The position numbers and the translations under genes are program-made. 64,000 bases of DNA from Chamaecrista fasciculata (Eukaryota > Streptophyta > Magnoliopsida > Fabales > Fabaceae), in the NCBI GenBank assembly GCA_003254925.1, contig QANZ01021234.1, positions 62,001 through 126,000 on the forward strand. The letters run 5' to 3'. The notes below the pieces were generated by a model. The model was not told the origin of the DNA. It ran no database searches and was given only the letters and a program-made list of their open reading frames with translations. Within the stretch, counting starts at the first letter, position 1. Each line of letters opens with the position of its first letter. Of the stretch, positions 1 to 10,467 are shown one piece after another.

Positions 1-1
1 C

Positions 2-2140
2 TCTACCCAGATTTCTCTCAAAGATAACACCCTTTCTTTCTCTATACCGAAAGAAATCTGCTCAACCCTCTCGGTCTACTGGAAGAATGCTATCATCTTC
101 GTGTTACCAGAACGTATCTTCTTCAACAACGCAACAAAGCTTCAAATCTTCAAAATCTGGAACTTGAAGAACGACGCGGACATAAAACTTCTTGGGCTCA
201 ACCACTTTCTCCTGACTAATATAGATCAGGATACCAGGTTTCGTATTCTTTCTTCTAGTCCTTGGTTTCTTTACAATTATCCGCTGCTGGTTAGGTCATG
301 GATTCCCAATTTCTCCCCTTCCCTATCATCTCTTTCAACTTCTGTTTGGATATCTCTACCGCTTTTGCCTGTTGAATATTTTTGTCCTGATATTCTCTGT
401 CTGATTGGAAACTCCTTAGGTAGATTAATTGCCTTAGATCAGAATAATTTAAATAAGTCTGTTTTAACTGCTGCCAGATTTTGTGTTGAATTAGATATTT
501 TGCATCCTCCACCCTCTTCTTTAATTTTCAATGGTATCCTTATTTCACCTATCTATGAAAATTTCTCTACTTTCGACCCAAAACTGTTTGATTTTAAATT
601 ACCCCTTCTCCCTACTCCATCTTTTCATTCTTCTTTTCCCCCAAAAAAACAAAAAATCTCAAACCCATTTTCAACCCGTGACTTTAAAAAAGTCAACCAT
701 AAGCTTAACCTAAACCAAAAACCTATTCCCCTTACCAGCCTTACAAATAAGCCCTTACACAAACTTAATTCAAACTCTGCTCTTCCTCTGACAAATCCAA
801 ATAGCCTATCACAGTATTCGAAAAAGGTAGATTACTTAGCAGAGAAAACACCTGTACACCTTATACCTAGTTCTCTTAAAGCTAAAGACAAAATTTACCC
901 CTCTCAGCATTCATATGAAAAATCGAAAACTCCTGCAACCAGTAAGTTAATAATCTCTAAGGAAAATATGCCTTCTGCCTCGAACCAACAATCCATATCA
1001 CCGATGACCCTCTCACCCTCCTCGAGCTCACCAAACCTGAATAGACAACTTATCCTATACCCTCACCACTCTCCCATGCAAGCTACGTCCCCTTCTATCT
1101 CCAAAATAGATAAAAACAAACAAAGTCAACTTTCCTCCCCCCTCTTAGAAATTGTGCTTGACATAGAACCAACTCAAATTCTCCCTTCAGACCTATCCAC
1201 TCCGCAGACTCACTGTGACCCAGTACATCTCAGAAAAACTCTAACCTCTCCCTCTCTTTTTAAACATATCTCCTCCTTGACACCTTCCATACAATCCTCT
1301 TCTGAAAAAAAACGTTACTCTTGTATTTCCTTCTCTGAAAATCCTTCAAACAACCATGTCAACCAACAACCTCCTTCCCAACAACCAAACACCTCCCTCC
1401 CCAACCTCCACACTACCCCCCAGCCCTCAAACTCCCAACCCATCGTCACCAATCTTTCCTTTTCCTCTTCCACCAAACATGACTCACTCTCCCCCTCTGT
1501 CACCAACCACACAGAACCCACAAAATCCTGTCTCTCTCCTCATTATACCAATTCGTTGGCCCCTCCAAGCACACATGACAACAGACAACAACCCCCCACC
1601 ACAAGATCCAAGAGAAGACATTCTCAACAGCCTATACGAGTCCTTCCAACAACAAACAACTCCATCATCAGCCATGACTCTCATCTGGATCAACCTGCTC
1701 AGGGGGATCCTAAACAACTCTTCCTGGATCCACTGTTGGGCAAGTCTCCTAGGACAAGCCTACATAAGGAACACCAGGAACACACACACCCGGGAAATTG
1801 CATCTCTACTCCGTCTAAACCACACCTTTGTACTCCCATCACCCAGGTTCAACAACATGATGTCTTACAACTGGTTTCCTGTCTCTCCACCACCACCAAA
1901 CCCCCTAATCACAGATCTTCACTCCTCCCCTCTAATACACAATCTAAATTTCCCTCTCTCAGGCACAGATTTCACTCTAATAGGAAATCAAAATCATTGT
2001 GTTTCCTTCACAGGCCCCCCTCACTTAGTAGACATCTTCATAGACATAGAATGCTCCTTAAACATAGACTCAGGAACCGTAGACTACAATCTACATCTCA
2101 ATCCAGCCTTTGCATACAACCCAACCAATCCAATCCCTGA
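2..2140 (+). CDS. LINE ORF1 protein, DUF4283 type, N-terminus outside window
   Basis: The frame is open from base 2, so the true start is upstream of the window. The first 170 or so residues resemble the RNA-binding DUF4283 domain of plant LINE ORF1 proteins: the WNLKN segment, the SSPWFLYNYPLLVRSW stretch, VWISLPLLPVEYF, then IGNSLGRLIALD and ARFCVELDI. A long serine-, proline- and asparagine-rich, probably disordered tail follows. The last 785 bases overlap the second frame. From about 1650 the second frame reads more like folded protein than this one, so the true end of ORF1 is uncertain. No zinc knuckle of the CCHC type was seen. The role in the family is nucleic-acid binding and RNP formation. 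Confidence 0.75.
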   Translation, partial: STQISLKDNTLSFSIPKEICSTLSVYWKNAIIFVLPERIFFNNATKLQIFKIWNLKNDADIKLLGLNHFLLTNIDQDTRFRILSSSPWFLYNYPLLVRSWIPNFSPSLSSLSTSVWISLPLLPVEYFCPDILCLIGNSLGRLIALDQNNLNKSVLTAARFCVELDILHPPPSSLIFNGILISPIYENFSTFDPKLFDFKLPLLPTPSFHSSFPPKKQKISNPFSTRDFKKVNHKLNLNQKPIPLTSLTNKPLHKLNSNSALPLTNPNSLSQYSKKVDYLAEKTPVHLIPSSLKAKDKIYPSQHSYEKSKTPATSKLIISKENMPSASNQQSISPMTLSPSSSSPNLNRQLILYPHHSPMQATSPSISKIDKNKQSQLSSPLLEIVLDIEPTQILPSDLSTPQTHCDPVHLRKTLTSPSLFKHISSLTPSIQSSSEKKRYSCISFSENPSNNHVNQQPPSQQPNTSLPNLHTTPQPSNSQPIVTNLSFSSSTKHDSLSPSVTNHTEPTKSCLSPHYTNSLAPPSTHDNRQQPPTTRSKRRHSQQPIRVLPTTNNSIISHDSHLDQPAQGDPKQLFLDPLLGKSPRTSLHKEHQEHTHPGNCISTPSKPHLCTPITQVQQHDVLQLVSCLSTTTKPPNHRSSLLPSNTQSKFPSLRHRFHSNRKSKSLCFLHRPPSLSRHLHRHRMLLKHRLRNRRLQSTSQSSLCIQPNQSNP

Positions 2141-5100
2141 TTCCTACATCTCTTCCTCAACTTCATCCCCTCCTCTTCACCCAACTTTTTTACCTATGAA
2201 TATCCTTGCCTGGAACATTAGAGGCGCTGCCAATAGCGACTTCAGAAGAGCCTTTCATGATCTCCAACTTAAATTCTCTCCTGACATTGTCATCCTCACT
2301 GAAACCAGAATCAGTGGCATAAGGGCTCATAATATCATCTCTAACCTGGGCTTTGATAGCTACTTCAAAATTGATGCTATGGGTTTCTCGGGAGGGATAT
2401 GGATCCTTTGGCACTCCAACATTGTTTCCATTGAGCCTCTGGCTTCTTCCTTTCAGGAAATCCATTGCAAAGTCAAGGTAAATAACATCTTCTTTCTTCT
2501 CTCTGCCATCTATGCTAGCCCTAATTATGATATTAGGAAAAAACTGTGGGATAATATATCTTCTGCTTTTCATGATTTTACTCTTCCCTGGATGCTCATT
2601 GGTGACTTCAATGACATTGCTTCTACTAAAGAAAAATTTGGGGGTAGACCACCTAGCCTTAGCAAAATGACTAACTTTAATAACTTTCTTCATTCCTGCA
2701 ATCTTATTGATCTTGGCTTTAGTGGCCCTCTTTTTACTTGGACTAATAATAGAGAACATGGTAAAACTATAAGAACTAGAATTGATAGGTGTCATGCTAA
2801 TATCCCTTGGCTTAATATCTTTCCTAACTCTACTGTTTCTCACCTACCTCGTACACACTCTGATCACTGCCCTCTTCTTCTCAACATCCTTAAAAATAAA
2901 CCTAAACAAACTAGTTTCTTCAGACTAGAAACTTTTTGGCTTAACCATCACTCCTTCCCCAAACTTATAGAAGAAACTTGGAATAACAACCTCAATAATA
3001 TAAATGACAATATCAATAACTTGCATACTGAAATAAAAAACTGGAGTAAGAACCACTTTAAAAATATCTTCTATGAAAAAAAACACCTCTATTCCCGTAT
3101 CCTTGGACTCCAAAATATCCTCTGCAACAACCCGACACCCCAACATCTTCACTTAGAAAAAATTCTTCAACAAAAACTTATCCTCATCTTAAAACAAGAA
3201 GAAGACCTTTGGCATATGAAATCAAGAGTCAACTATATCTCCCTGGGAGACAGAAATACCAAGTTCTTCCATCAAAATGTCCTTATCCGTAAAAAAAGAA
3301 ACAACTTTCTCTCCTTAACTAAAGATGATGGTACCATCACTTGGGACCAAAATGAAATTGAAACTTCTATTCTTAATCACTTCACTAATATCTACTCTTA
3401 TAATACCTCTTCTTCTATCCCCCTTCCCTCCATTAGCTCCCTACCAACCCTTACTGACTCTCAAAAAAATATTCTTTCCTTTCCTCCTACTGACCAGGAA
3501 ATTAAAAATGCTTGTTTTCAATTACATCCTCTTAAAAGTCCTGGAGAGGATGGCCTTCATGCTATCTTCTATCAAAAGTTTTGGCATATTATCAAAGACC
3601 AAATTACAACACTCATTAAAGACATCCTTATCTCTGGTCACATCCCTCATTCGTGGGGTAACACTATACTCTGCCTTATCCCTAAAATCAAAAATGCCTC
3701 CAAACCTTCCCACCTTCGACCCATTGGACTTTGTCTTACACACTATAAGATTTTAGGAAAACTGCTCTCTAATAGAATTAAACCCTTCCTTTATAATTTA
3801 ATCTCTCCTTTCCAAGGTGCATTTCAAAAAGGGAAACATATAAATGATCTATTTATTACTGCACACGAAATTATTCATTCCATGAACCTCTCTAAATCAA
3901 AAAATGGATGGATGGTCATCAAGCTTGACATTACTAAAGCATTTGACACTATTTCATGGGATTTTATTCTGCACATGCTCAATCTTTTTAACTTCCCTAA
4001 CCTCTGGATCACTCTGATTAAATCTATCTTTCATTCTTTTCATTACACTCCCACCATTAATGGTAGAAAACTTCCTAGCTTTAAACCTCAAAGAGGTATT
4101 AGACAAGGAGATCCTATATCTCCCTATCTCTTTATCCTTGCCATGGAATACCTCAATCACTTAATCCTTGAAGAAGTTAATAACAGAAACTGGCATCCTT
4201 TCTCTTTTACAAATAGTAGAAACAACAACAATATTACTTTCTCACACCTTTTTGCAGATGATATTCTTCTTTTTGCAAAAGCTACCACTAATAACATCTC
4301 CACCATACACTCGTGTCTTAAAAAATTCTCTGACTCTTCCATCTCAATTTTAACTTAGAAAAATCTAAAATTTGGTTCTCTAGTTCTGTCCCAAACTCCT
4401 TCAAAAACTATGTTACTAACCATATGAATATTCCCAGCTCTTCTTCTCTCGGAAACTACTTAGGTCTCCCTCTAAAACCTTCTTATAATAAAACTGACTT
4501 TAATTTCATCATTAATAACCTCTATACTAAACTTCAAGGTTGGAAAAGAAATTCTCTCTCTATGGCTGGCAGAATTCAATTAATTAACTCTACTCTTTCC
4601 TCTATCTCCTCTCATGCCATGCAATCTTTCTCCTTACCTGTCTCTATTCACAATAAGATTGACTCTATCACTCGTAACTTCCTTTGGGGTCATGATGACT
4701 CTGCTAGAAAAATACATCATGTTAATTGGGACTCTATTACTACTCCAAAAATCTATGGTGGCCTGGGTATTAGAAAATCACATCATATTAATGCATCCTT
4801 TATGGCTAAGATTAGATGGAACATCCTCTCTAATAATTCAAACTTGTACTCTAATGTCCTTAGACTTAAGTATGGAAATAATCTTGATAGAAATAAGACC
4901 AATAAATCCTTTATTAGGAGAAGCATTAATAAAGATAACAACATTCTTAACCAGAACTCAATTTGGATTCCGGGTAATGGTCATCTTATTAAGTTCTGGA
5001 CTGATATTTGGCTTCCCTGTGGAGCTCTTTTTAATATCCTTATGGGCCCTCTCCCTTATAATCACTCAAATTACACTATTTCCTCCTACTTTAGTCATCC

Positions 5101-6349
5101 TGGTACTTTTAACTACAATCTGATCCCTTATAACCTTCCTTCTCATATTATCAATCTCATTTCTGCTACCCCTTTTGATTTAACTAATACTATTCAAGAC
5201 TCTTTAACTTGGTTACCTAATACTAATGGTCTTTTCACCACTTCCTCTGCCTACCTCACCCTCTTTAAAAATCACACACCTTCGGAACATACTTGGATGT
5301 GGAAAATCAAACTCCCCCCTCGTTATCCTCTTTTTATCTGGAATATCCTTAATAATGCCTTACCTACCAGTTCAAATCTTTTTAAAAAAAATTGTATCCC
5401 TTCTCCTTTATGCCCCCTTTGTAAGGATACCATAGAAGATTTAAATCATTTTTTCAGACTCTGTCCCAAAATCTCTAGTATTTGGAATTCCTTAGATCCT
5501 TCTATCTGTAATAATGATTCACCTTTCCCTGTTTGGCTTAAATATCAATGTTTGCAGAAAAAAGCTTATATTCATAATATTCCTTGGTTTTTCTTCTTCA
5601 TCATTTTGATCAGAAATATCTGGCTTGCTAGGAATCAATTTATTTTCAATCAGAAACCTTTCAATCCTCCTCTTATTATTAACTCTAGCAAAGCAGAAGC
5701 TGTTGAATATTTTTACCTTTATTCTTCTTTCTCTACTGCTGCACCCACTACAACCATTTCTTATATAAACTGGACTAAACCAAACCCTCCTTTCTTTAAA
5801 TTAAACTGTGATGGATCAGCAAAGGATAATTGTTTAGGAGCTGGTGGTATTATAAGAGATTATAATGGAAACTGGTATTCGGGTTATTCTATCTTTCTTG
5901 GTACAGGAAACATTCTTAAAGCCGAACTCTGGAGCATTCTTCATGGCTTACAACTTGCTAAAGACCTAAATATCACACATCTCATTGTGGAAACAGATTC
6001 CTCACTTGCTGTTAAACTCATTACTGATTCGAATTCTCTAACTCATCATCATCTCTTCTCTCTTATTAACAACTGCAGATTTTTCCTGCAACACTTTGAA
6101 GAGGTCTCTATCCACCATATCTACAGGGAAGCAAATCAGCCAGCTGATTGCCTTGCAAACTGGGCACGTTCTATGCTTTGCCCAAAAACTATCTTTCAAG
6201 TTATGCCTAGCTTCATTACTTTACCTTGCCTGTATGACTTTATGCATTTAGCTTTTCCTAGAACTTGTAACTCTGCAAGCAGGGATACCTCTACTGTCTC
6301 TGATGTAACCTTGCCTTGTAATTTACCCGCTTCCTCTAGTGGTAGATGA
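1356..6349 (+). pseudogene. LINE ORF2: endonuclease, reverse transcriptase, RNase H (one frameshift)
   Basis: The endonuclease begins at an ATG at 2196 (residue 281 of this frame) with NILAWNIRG and carries the expected ETR, GDFND and SDHCPLL motifs. The reverse transcriptase follows (KSPGEDGLHAIFY, LRPIGL, LDITKAFDTISW, RGIRQGDPISPYLF and the catalytic FADD). Just after the palm the frame stops at 4358, and the homologous sequence resumes in another frame from about 4340, so one small indel breaks the protein. The second part (4424-6349) has a cysteine/histidine region near 5400 and an RNase H domain (about 5800-6170) with the acidic residues in CDGSAK, KAELW and ETDSS. The frame upstream of the endonuclease is open back to 1356. 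It would be non-functional unless the indel is a sequencing error. Confidence 0.9.
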
Positions 6350-6428
6350 GTTGTATAACCTCTAACTGTTATACCCCTATGTTATTGCTTTCCTTTTAAT
6401 GAATTTCTCTCTTATCAAAAAAAAATAA

Positions 6429-6566
6429 ATAAATAAATAAGGGACTAAATTGTTAACTTAGTAAAGAAAGAGAGACCAAATAGTAAATTTTCTCTTATTT
6501 TTAATTTCATAAACTATAGTTTTAAACATGGACGACCAGAAAGGGGTGGAGCCATATAATATTAGA
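6429..6566 (-). mobile_element. Short non-autonomous Helitron, half copy beside the LINE
   Basis: This segment is nearly identical to the right-hand parts of the elements at 17726-17892 and 49987-50166. It holds the shared GGGACTAAATTGTTAACTTA block and the shared end GGAGCCATATAAT. Read on the minus strand it begins with TC and is preceded by A, as a Helitron 5' end should be. Its other half would lie left of the LINE and outside the window, so the LINE appears to have landed inside it. Confidence 0.7.
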
Positions 6567-7626
6567 TATATATCTACTAATTTGTTATTCTATCTCATTC
6601 TCCTTGGGTCCTTCCTTTCTCTACATTGGACTAAATTTGGAAGAAATTAATTTTATTGTCAATCCCTACCAATGAATTCCCTTACCATAGAAATGTTGAA
6701 AAATTGTGAATATATATGTGTGAAATAAAATTTCACATTATTTAAATTAAGAAAAAGTCAAGAGTATATGAATTAAAATGTAAAATGAGGATAATTAAAT
6801 AAAGATAATAAATGTGAATTTCACATGCACAAATACAAACCACTATTGATAGTCGTAGTTAAAAACTGAGGATTACTTATTATTTAATTTATTGTGTCTT
6901 TAAACTATTTTAATCCGTTCTAAAGTTTATATAAAATTATTTCTATATTTGTTAATCTTTCAATCATAAATTTTATTTATGATGACGTTTCTGAAATCTT
7001 TGTCCTTCTCCAAGTTTTTAGCACCCGTAAGAGTTAGCCTTGTCGTTGGAGGAGGCTTATCATGAAAAGACTCTAATACTCAAGTAAATATTAGATATAT
7101 GAAGATAAAAGAGGTAAAATGAAGATTAAGGATTAGTCATATCCAAAAGAGGGGCATTGGAGCAATTTAACTTGGACCTAATTCGACTCATTTGTAAGAG
7201 GGGTTAAAAAGACCCAAAGATTGGAGGTCTCTCTGACTATACTTCATCAATTTAATGACATTTTATCTTTTATAATCGAGCTTTTCAAAATTGTGTTTTA
7301 TATTGTATCTCTATTATGTTTGTATATTTGAATATTAGTTATTAGGTTCTTGGCGCGCAGGAATTAAGAAAATAAAAGTAGACGTAGGCAAGATTGTTGA
7401 ACTCGTATATGAGGGCTGGATGGAATATACAGTATTATTGGAACAAGTAGCATTGTAAGCATAAAAACGAAGTGCATTTCATCAGAAACAAGTTTGACTT
7501 TTTGTGGAGGAATTATTACACATTTTATATATCAATGAACAAATTAAATGAAAAATTAGGAAGAAAGAGGAGGAGGTACATTAAAAAATGTTAAAAGAAA
7601 TTTTTTTTTAAAAAAAAAAGGAAAAC
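6567..7626. other. Intergenic, no gene seen
   Basis: AT-rich sequence between the LINE/Helitron junction and the 3' side of the first EF-hand gene. The last 100 bases include A- and T-runs that may belong to the 3' UTR of that gene. I see no convincing coding or RNA gene. Confidence 0.5.
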
Positions 7627-7914
7627 TCAAACGGAGATCCTGATGTTGAAGTACTTGTCTGCAAACTGAGCAAGGTTTCTGAATTCGTTATCTTCGATGA
7701 AACCGTTGCCGTTAGTGTCTGCAGATCTGACGCCGTTTTTACTTTTCCAGGAGGCAAATAGGCCTCCGCTCATCAATCGCACAGCCTCTTTCAATTCTGA
7801 TTGGCTGATTCTGCCGTCACCGTTACTGTCAAATCTCTTTAGCCACCGCTTGAACTCTTCCAAACTCATCACGCGCTTCCCATCGTTCGTCACGTTTCTC
7901 TCTATGAACGCCAT
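7627..7914 (-). CDS. Small EF-hand calcium-binding protein, 95 aa
   Basis: A single-exon minus-strand gene. Starting at MAFIERNV it gives 95 residues; an in-frame ATG six codons upstream is possible (7932) but the shorter start gives the family-like N-terminus. Two EF-hand loops are visible, DSNGDGRISQSE (residues 29-40) and DTNGNGFIEDNE (66-77), both with acidic or asparagine ligands at positions 1, 3, 5 and 12 and glycine at 6. No signal peptide, membrane span or other domain is present. Known proteins of this size and type are calmodulin-like or polcalcin-like cytosolic calcium sensors; the partner is unknown. A related gene lies in the same orientation at 19072-19344. Confidence 0.88.
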   Translation of the reverse strand: MAFIERNVTNDGKRVMSLEEFKRWLKRFDSNGDGRISQSELKEAVRLMSGGLFASWKSKNGVRSADTNGNGFIEDNEFRNLAQFADKYFNIRISV

Positions 7915-8504
7915 TTCTCTCTGATTCTGCAATCTATATATGATTTATATTTCTATTACCACGTACTGCTATTTCTGCCTCTGTGTCTTCGTAATCGTCC
8001 CTAATCCCTATATATATATATATGCTTCTCACTTCTAACATGTTATTAATTATTATTATTATTATATTGCACAATTCCAGTGTGATAAGCATGCACCAAC
8101 TGCAAATAGACATATGCATATTAAGTTATTCATGTTGTATTAGTATATGTCTTTGATTCGATTATTCCTTCTCGGAGAATAAGTATTATTGTAGAAATGT
8201 AGAATACTAAATAAAGATAGACGGCTAGCCGCCGAGTGTTTCTCTGTAATCTCTACGTATGTCTCCCTAGTCCATATACTCTGTATCTCAATTAATTATA
8301 TAATCCCATTTCTATAAATCCTCTTTAAGTTGTAAGTACGTTGCATTAAGACGGACCTACCTTCATACGATTCCCTGTTTGGTATCGATCATACACAAAT
8401 GCAACATTCTTTATTATTTATTCCCGTTACAAATTTAATAGACTAAAGTGTAATTTTAATTCTTTACTTGAAATAAGTAGCAATTTAGCTCTTTATCTTT
8501 TTTT
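7915..8504. other. Upstream region of the EF-hand gene
   Basis: This holds the presumed promoter and 5' UTR of the minus-strand EF-hand gene: TATA-rich runs around 8010-8030 and an ATT microsatellite at 8046-8064. No further gene is supported. Confidence 0.4.
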
Positions 8505-9245
8505 TTCTCTTGCAATTTTAATTCTACAAGTTTCTTAAAAGTTTCACTTTTTGTCTCAGTGAATATGAGCCCCGTTTGGATAGGTTTTTTTTTTTTATCT
8601 AAAAAGTACTTTTTTAATTAAAAAAAAGACCTTTTATAAACATAAAATCTTATTTTGGTAAATTTTTAAGAAAAATGAAAAGTTACAAAAAAAAATTTAA
8701 AATATAACTTTTTTAAGAAGTTTAATTTTGTAGCTTCCACTTAAAGTATTTGCAAAAACTATTCTTTTAGTTTATTTTATTAATTAAAAGTACTTTTATC
8801 ATTTTATCTCCAACCAACTTTAATTTGATAATTAAAAATAATAGTGCTTCACTCAAAAGATCTTTTGAAAAAAGTTTGATAAATAAAGTTTTCTTTTCAC
8901 AAGTTTATCCAAACAAGCTCTATATTGAATATAGTCATATATTTCTCATTTCAAATTCAAATACGATGAGTCCATAGCTACATATTACTTTTCACGAATA
9001 TTTTCTCTGTCTATTTGGGACTATATCAACAAAGAAGATCAAATAGGATTTTGAAAGTTGACCGCTCATTTTCGGCGAACGAGCAAAATTGGTTAAGTTC
9101 AAAATTACGAGTTACTTTTGATGATTTTTTTTTACTCAATTGGAACAATCAACAAATAAAGTCAAAATAAACCTCAAAGTGAATTTGAGACTAAAAAGTA
9201 AAATTTTTAAAGAAAATTGAAGTGACTAAAATTACAAGAAAAGAG
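8505..9245. repeat. Foldback element interrupted by a MITE
   Basis: The stretch 8505-8566 (CTCTTGCAATTTTAATTC onward) is an imperfect inverted copy of 9178-9245, which ends in GAATTACAAG-type sequence on the complementary reading. Between the arms lies the separate MITE 8567-8920. The pattern is that of a foldback element later hit by another transposon. Boundaries are approximate and no target-site duplication could be fixed. Confidence 0.45.
8567..8920. mobile_element. hAT-like MITE, about 354 bp
   Basis: The two ends are inverted: GAGCCCCGTTTGGATAGG on the left and, read on the minus strand, GAGCTTGTTTGGATAAAC on the right. The interior is AT-rich and non-coding. The GTTTGGATA subterminal motif is common to short plant TIR elements of hAT or Harbinger type. 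I could not settle the superfamily because the target-site duplication is unclear. Confidence 0.6.
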
Positions 9246-10467
9246 AATGAAATACTATATTGCAACCTACTCCAAAAATACTACTATATTGCAATCTTTT
9301 CATGAGTTTATATTACACAACTTGAATTTGGCGCAGAAAGACACATAATTCAATGAAATGAAAACCAAATACCAATCACTATATAATTTAAGTATAATTA
9401 AGCGAAATATGCTTTTCAAAAAAACAAATTAAGCGAATAATGAACATTGAATATGGAAAGTGGAAACACGACCCATTCTAAAACAATGTCTTCAGTTGTT
9501 ATATGGCGTTCTACCACGTTTAGGGTCTTATTAGTTAATAAATAAGTGTGAAAAATAAATAAAAGAAGCCAACTTCAACTTGTGGTCGACTTCCGGTTAA
9601 TAAAACCAAGAACAACAAAGTAATTAAAGAAATAAAACCAAGTTCTTAATCAAGAATCAGAATTCACAAATAGTTCTCAGGTCCAACTAGAAATCAAGAA
9701 CAACAAAGTAAAACCCTAATTCTAGTGTGAGAAAAAATCCCTAATGGTGAAACCCTAGTTCATGCTTTACTCCAATGCTCCTTCGGGTATGAGTGTTTAG
9801 CCGCTCATGGTTGGCAGATGAACAACTTCAGAATTGGCTGCCATGATCCCAAGAAAAGCTTCACACGATAAGAATATCAGATCACCGAGATACGGAATAT
9901 ACAAAACTCTCTCTAAAGTAGTGTGTAGCCTCTAAATGACCTAAAAACCTTTCATATATGTAAATTTCGGCTCATTCCAAGGAAATCTAGGTCGAAATCA
10001 TCAACATCGAGCTTGGGCCTGAATAATTATAAGTTATCGCAAACCTGCCGCGGCTATGCATGGCGGCGGTTTCTGCAGCAAGATTTCCAGAGAGACCCGC
10101 TGCGGCCTTGCCTGAGGCGATTTTCACGGCGATTTTTCCTGCAACTTTGATTCTTCTCGGTTTGGTCCCTGACTCGTCTCCAAACATCCCTAAGCCTTCC
10201 TTGAAGTATTTCAACACTTTGGACTTCATAAAAACCTATCAAGAACATCGAGAAACTAAGTGAATTCTCAGGATAAAGAGGATTAATCAAATAACAAAGA
10301 TTAAACCCGAGAAAACCACTCAATTACTCACAAAATAGTCCAAATAATCCTCAAACCTCAAGGCATCATATTTCATCATAAAAGGACATAAAGGCATGCA
10401 AATGAATCTCAAATGAATATAAAATGCCCTAAAATGTCACTAAAATATATGATGAAATATGGTCAGA
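9246..10467. other. Repeat-like region without a supported gene
   Basis: AT-rich sequence followed by a more GC-rich patch at 10040-10200. Both strands of that patch are open for 67 to 89 codons, but neither has homology I recognise, so I do not call a gene. Short direct repeats (AAGAACAACAAAGTAA type) occur at 9609-9710. The sequence up to about 10465 may be part of an older repeat into which the second LINE fragment is joined. Confidence 0.35.

Larger units (their letters stand above)
1..6440 (+). mobile_element. L1-type LINE retrotransposon, near full length
   Basis: A non-LTR retrotransposon of the plant L1 clade. Seen in order: an ORF1 protein of the DUF4283 type already open at the left edge, an apurinic-type endonuclease, a reverse transcriptase, a C-terminal zinc-binding region, an RNase H domain, a short 3' UTR and an A-rich tail (6417-6440). 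The 5' end lies outside the window. Only one obvious frame break was seen in the second coding frame, so the copy looks fairly young. Its tail is followed directly by the second half of a Helitron-like repeat, which indicates insertion into that repeat. Confidence 0.93.

Noticed and set aside
9987-10323. GC-richer frames on both strands
   Set aside because: No recognisable motif, both strands equally open, no splice context; a gene cannot be supported.
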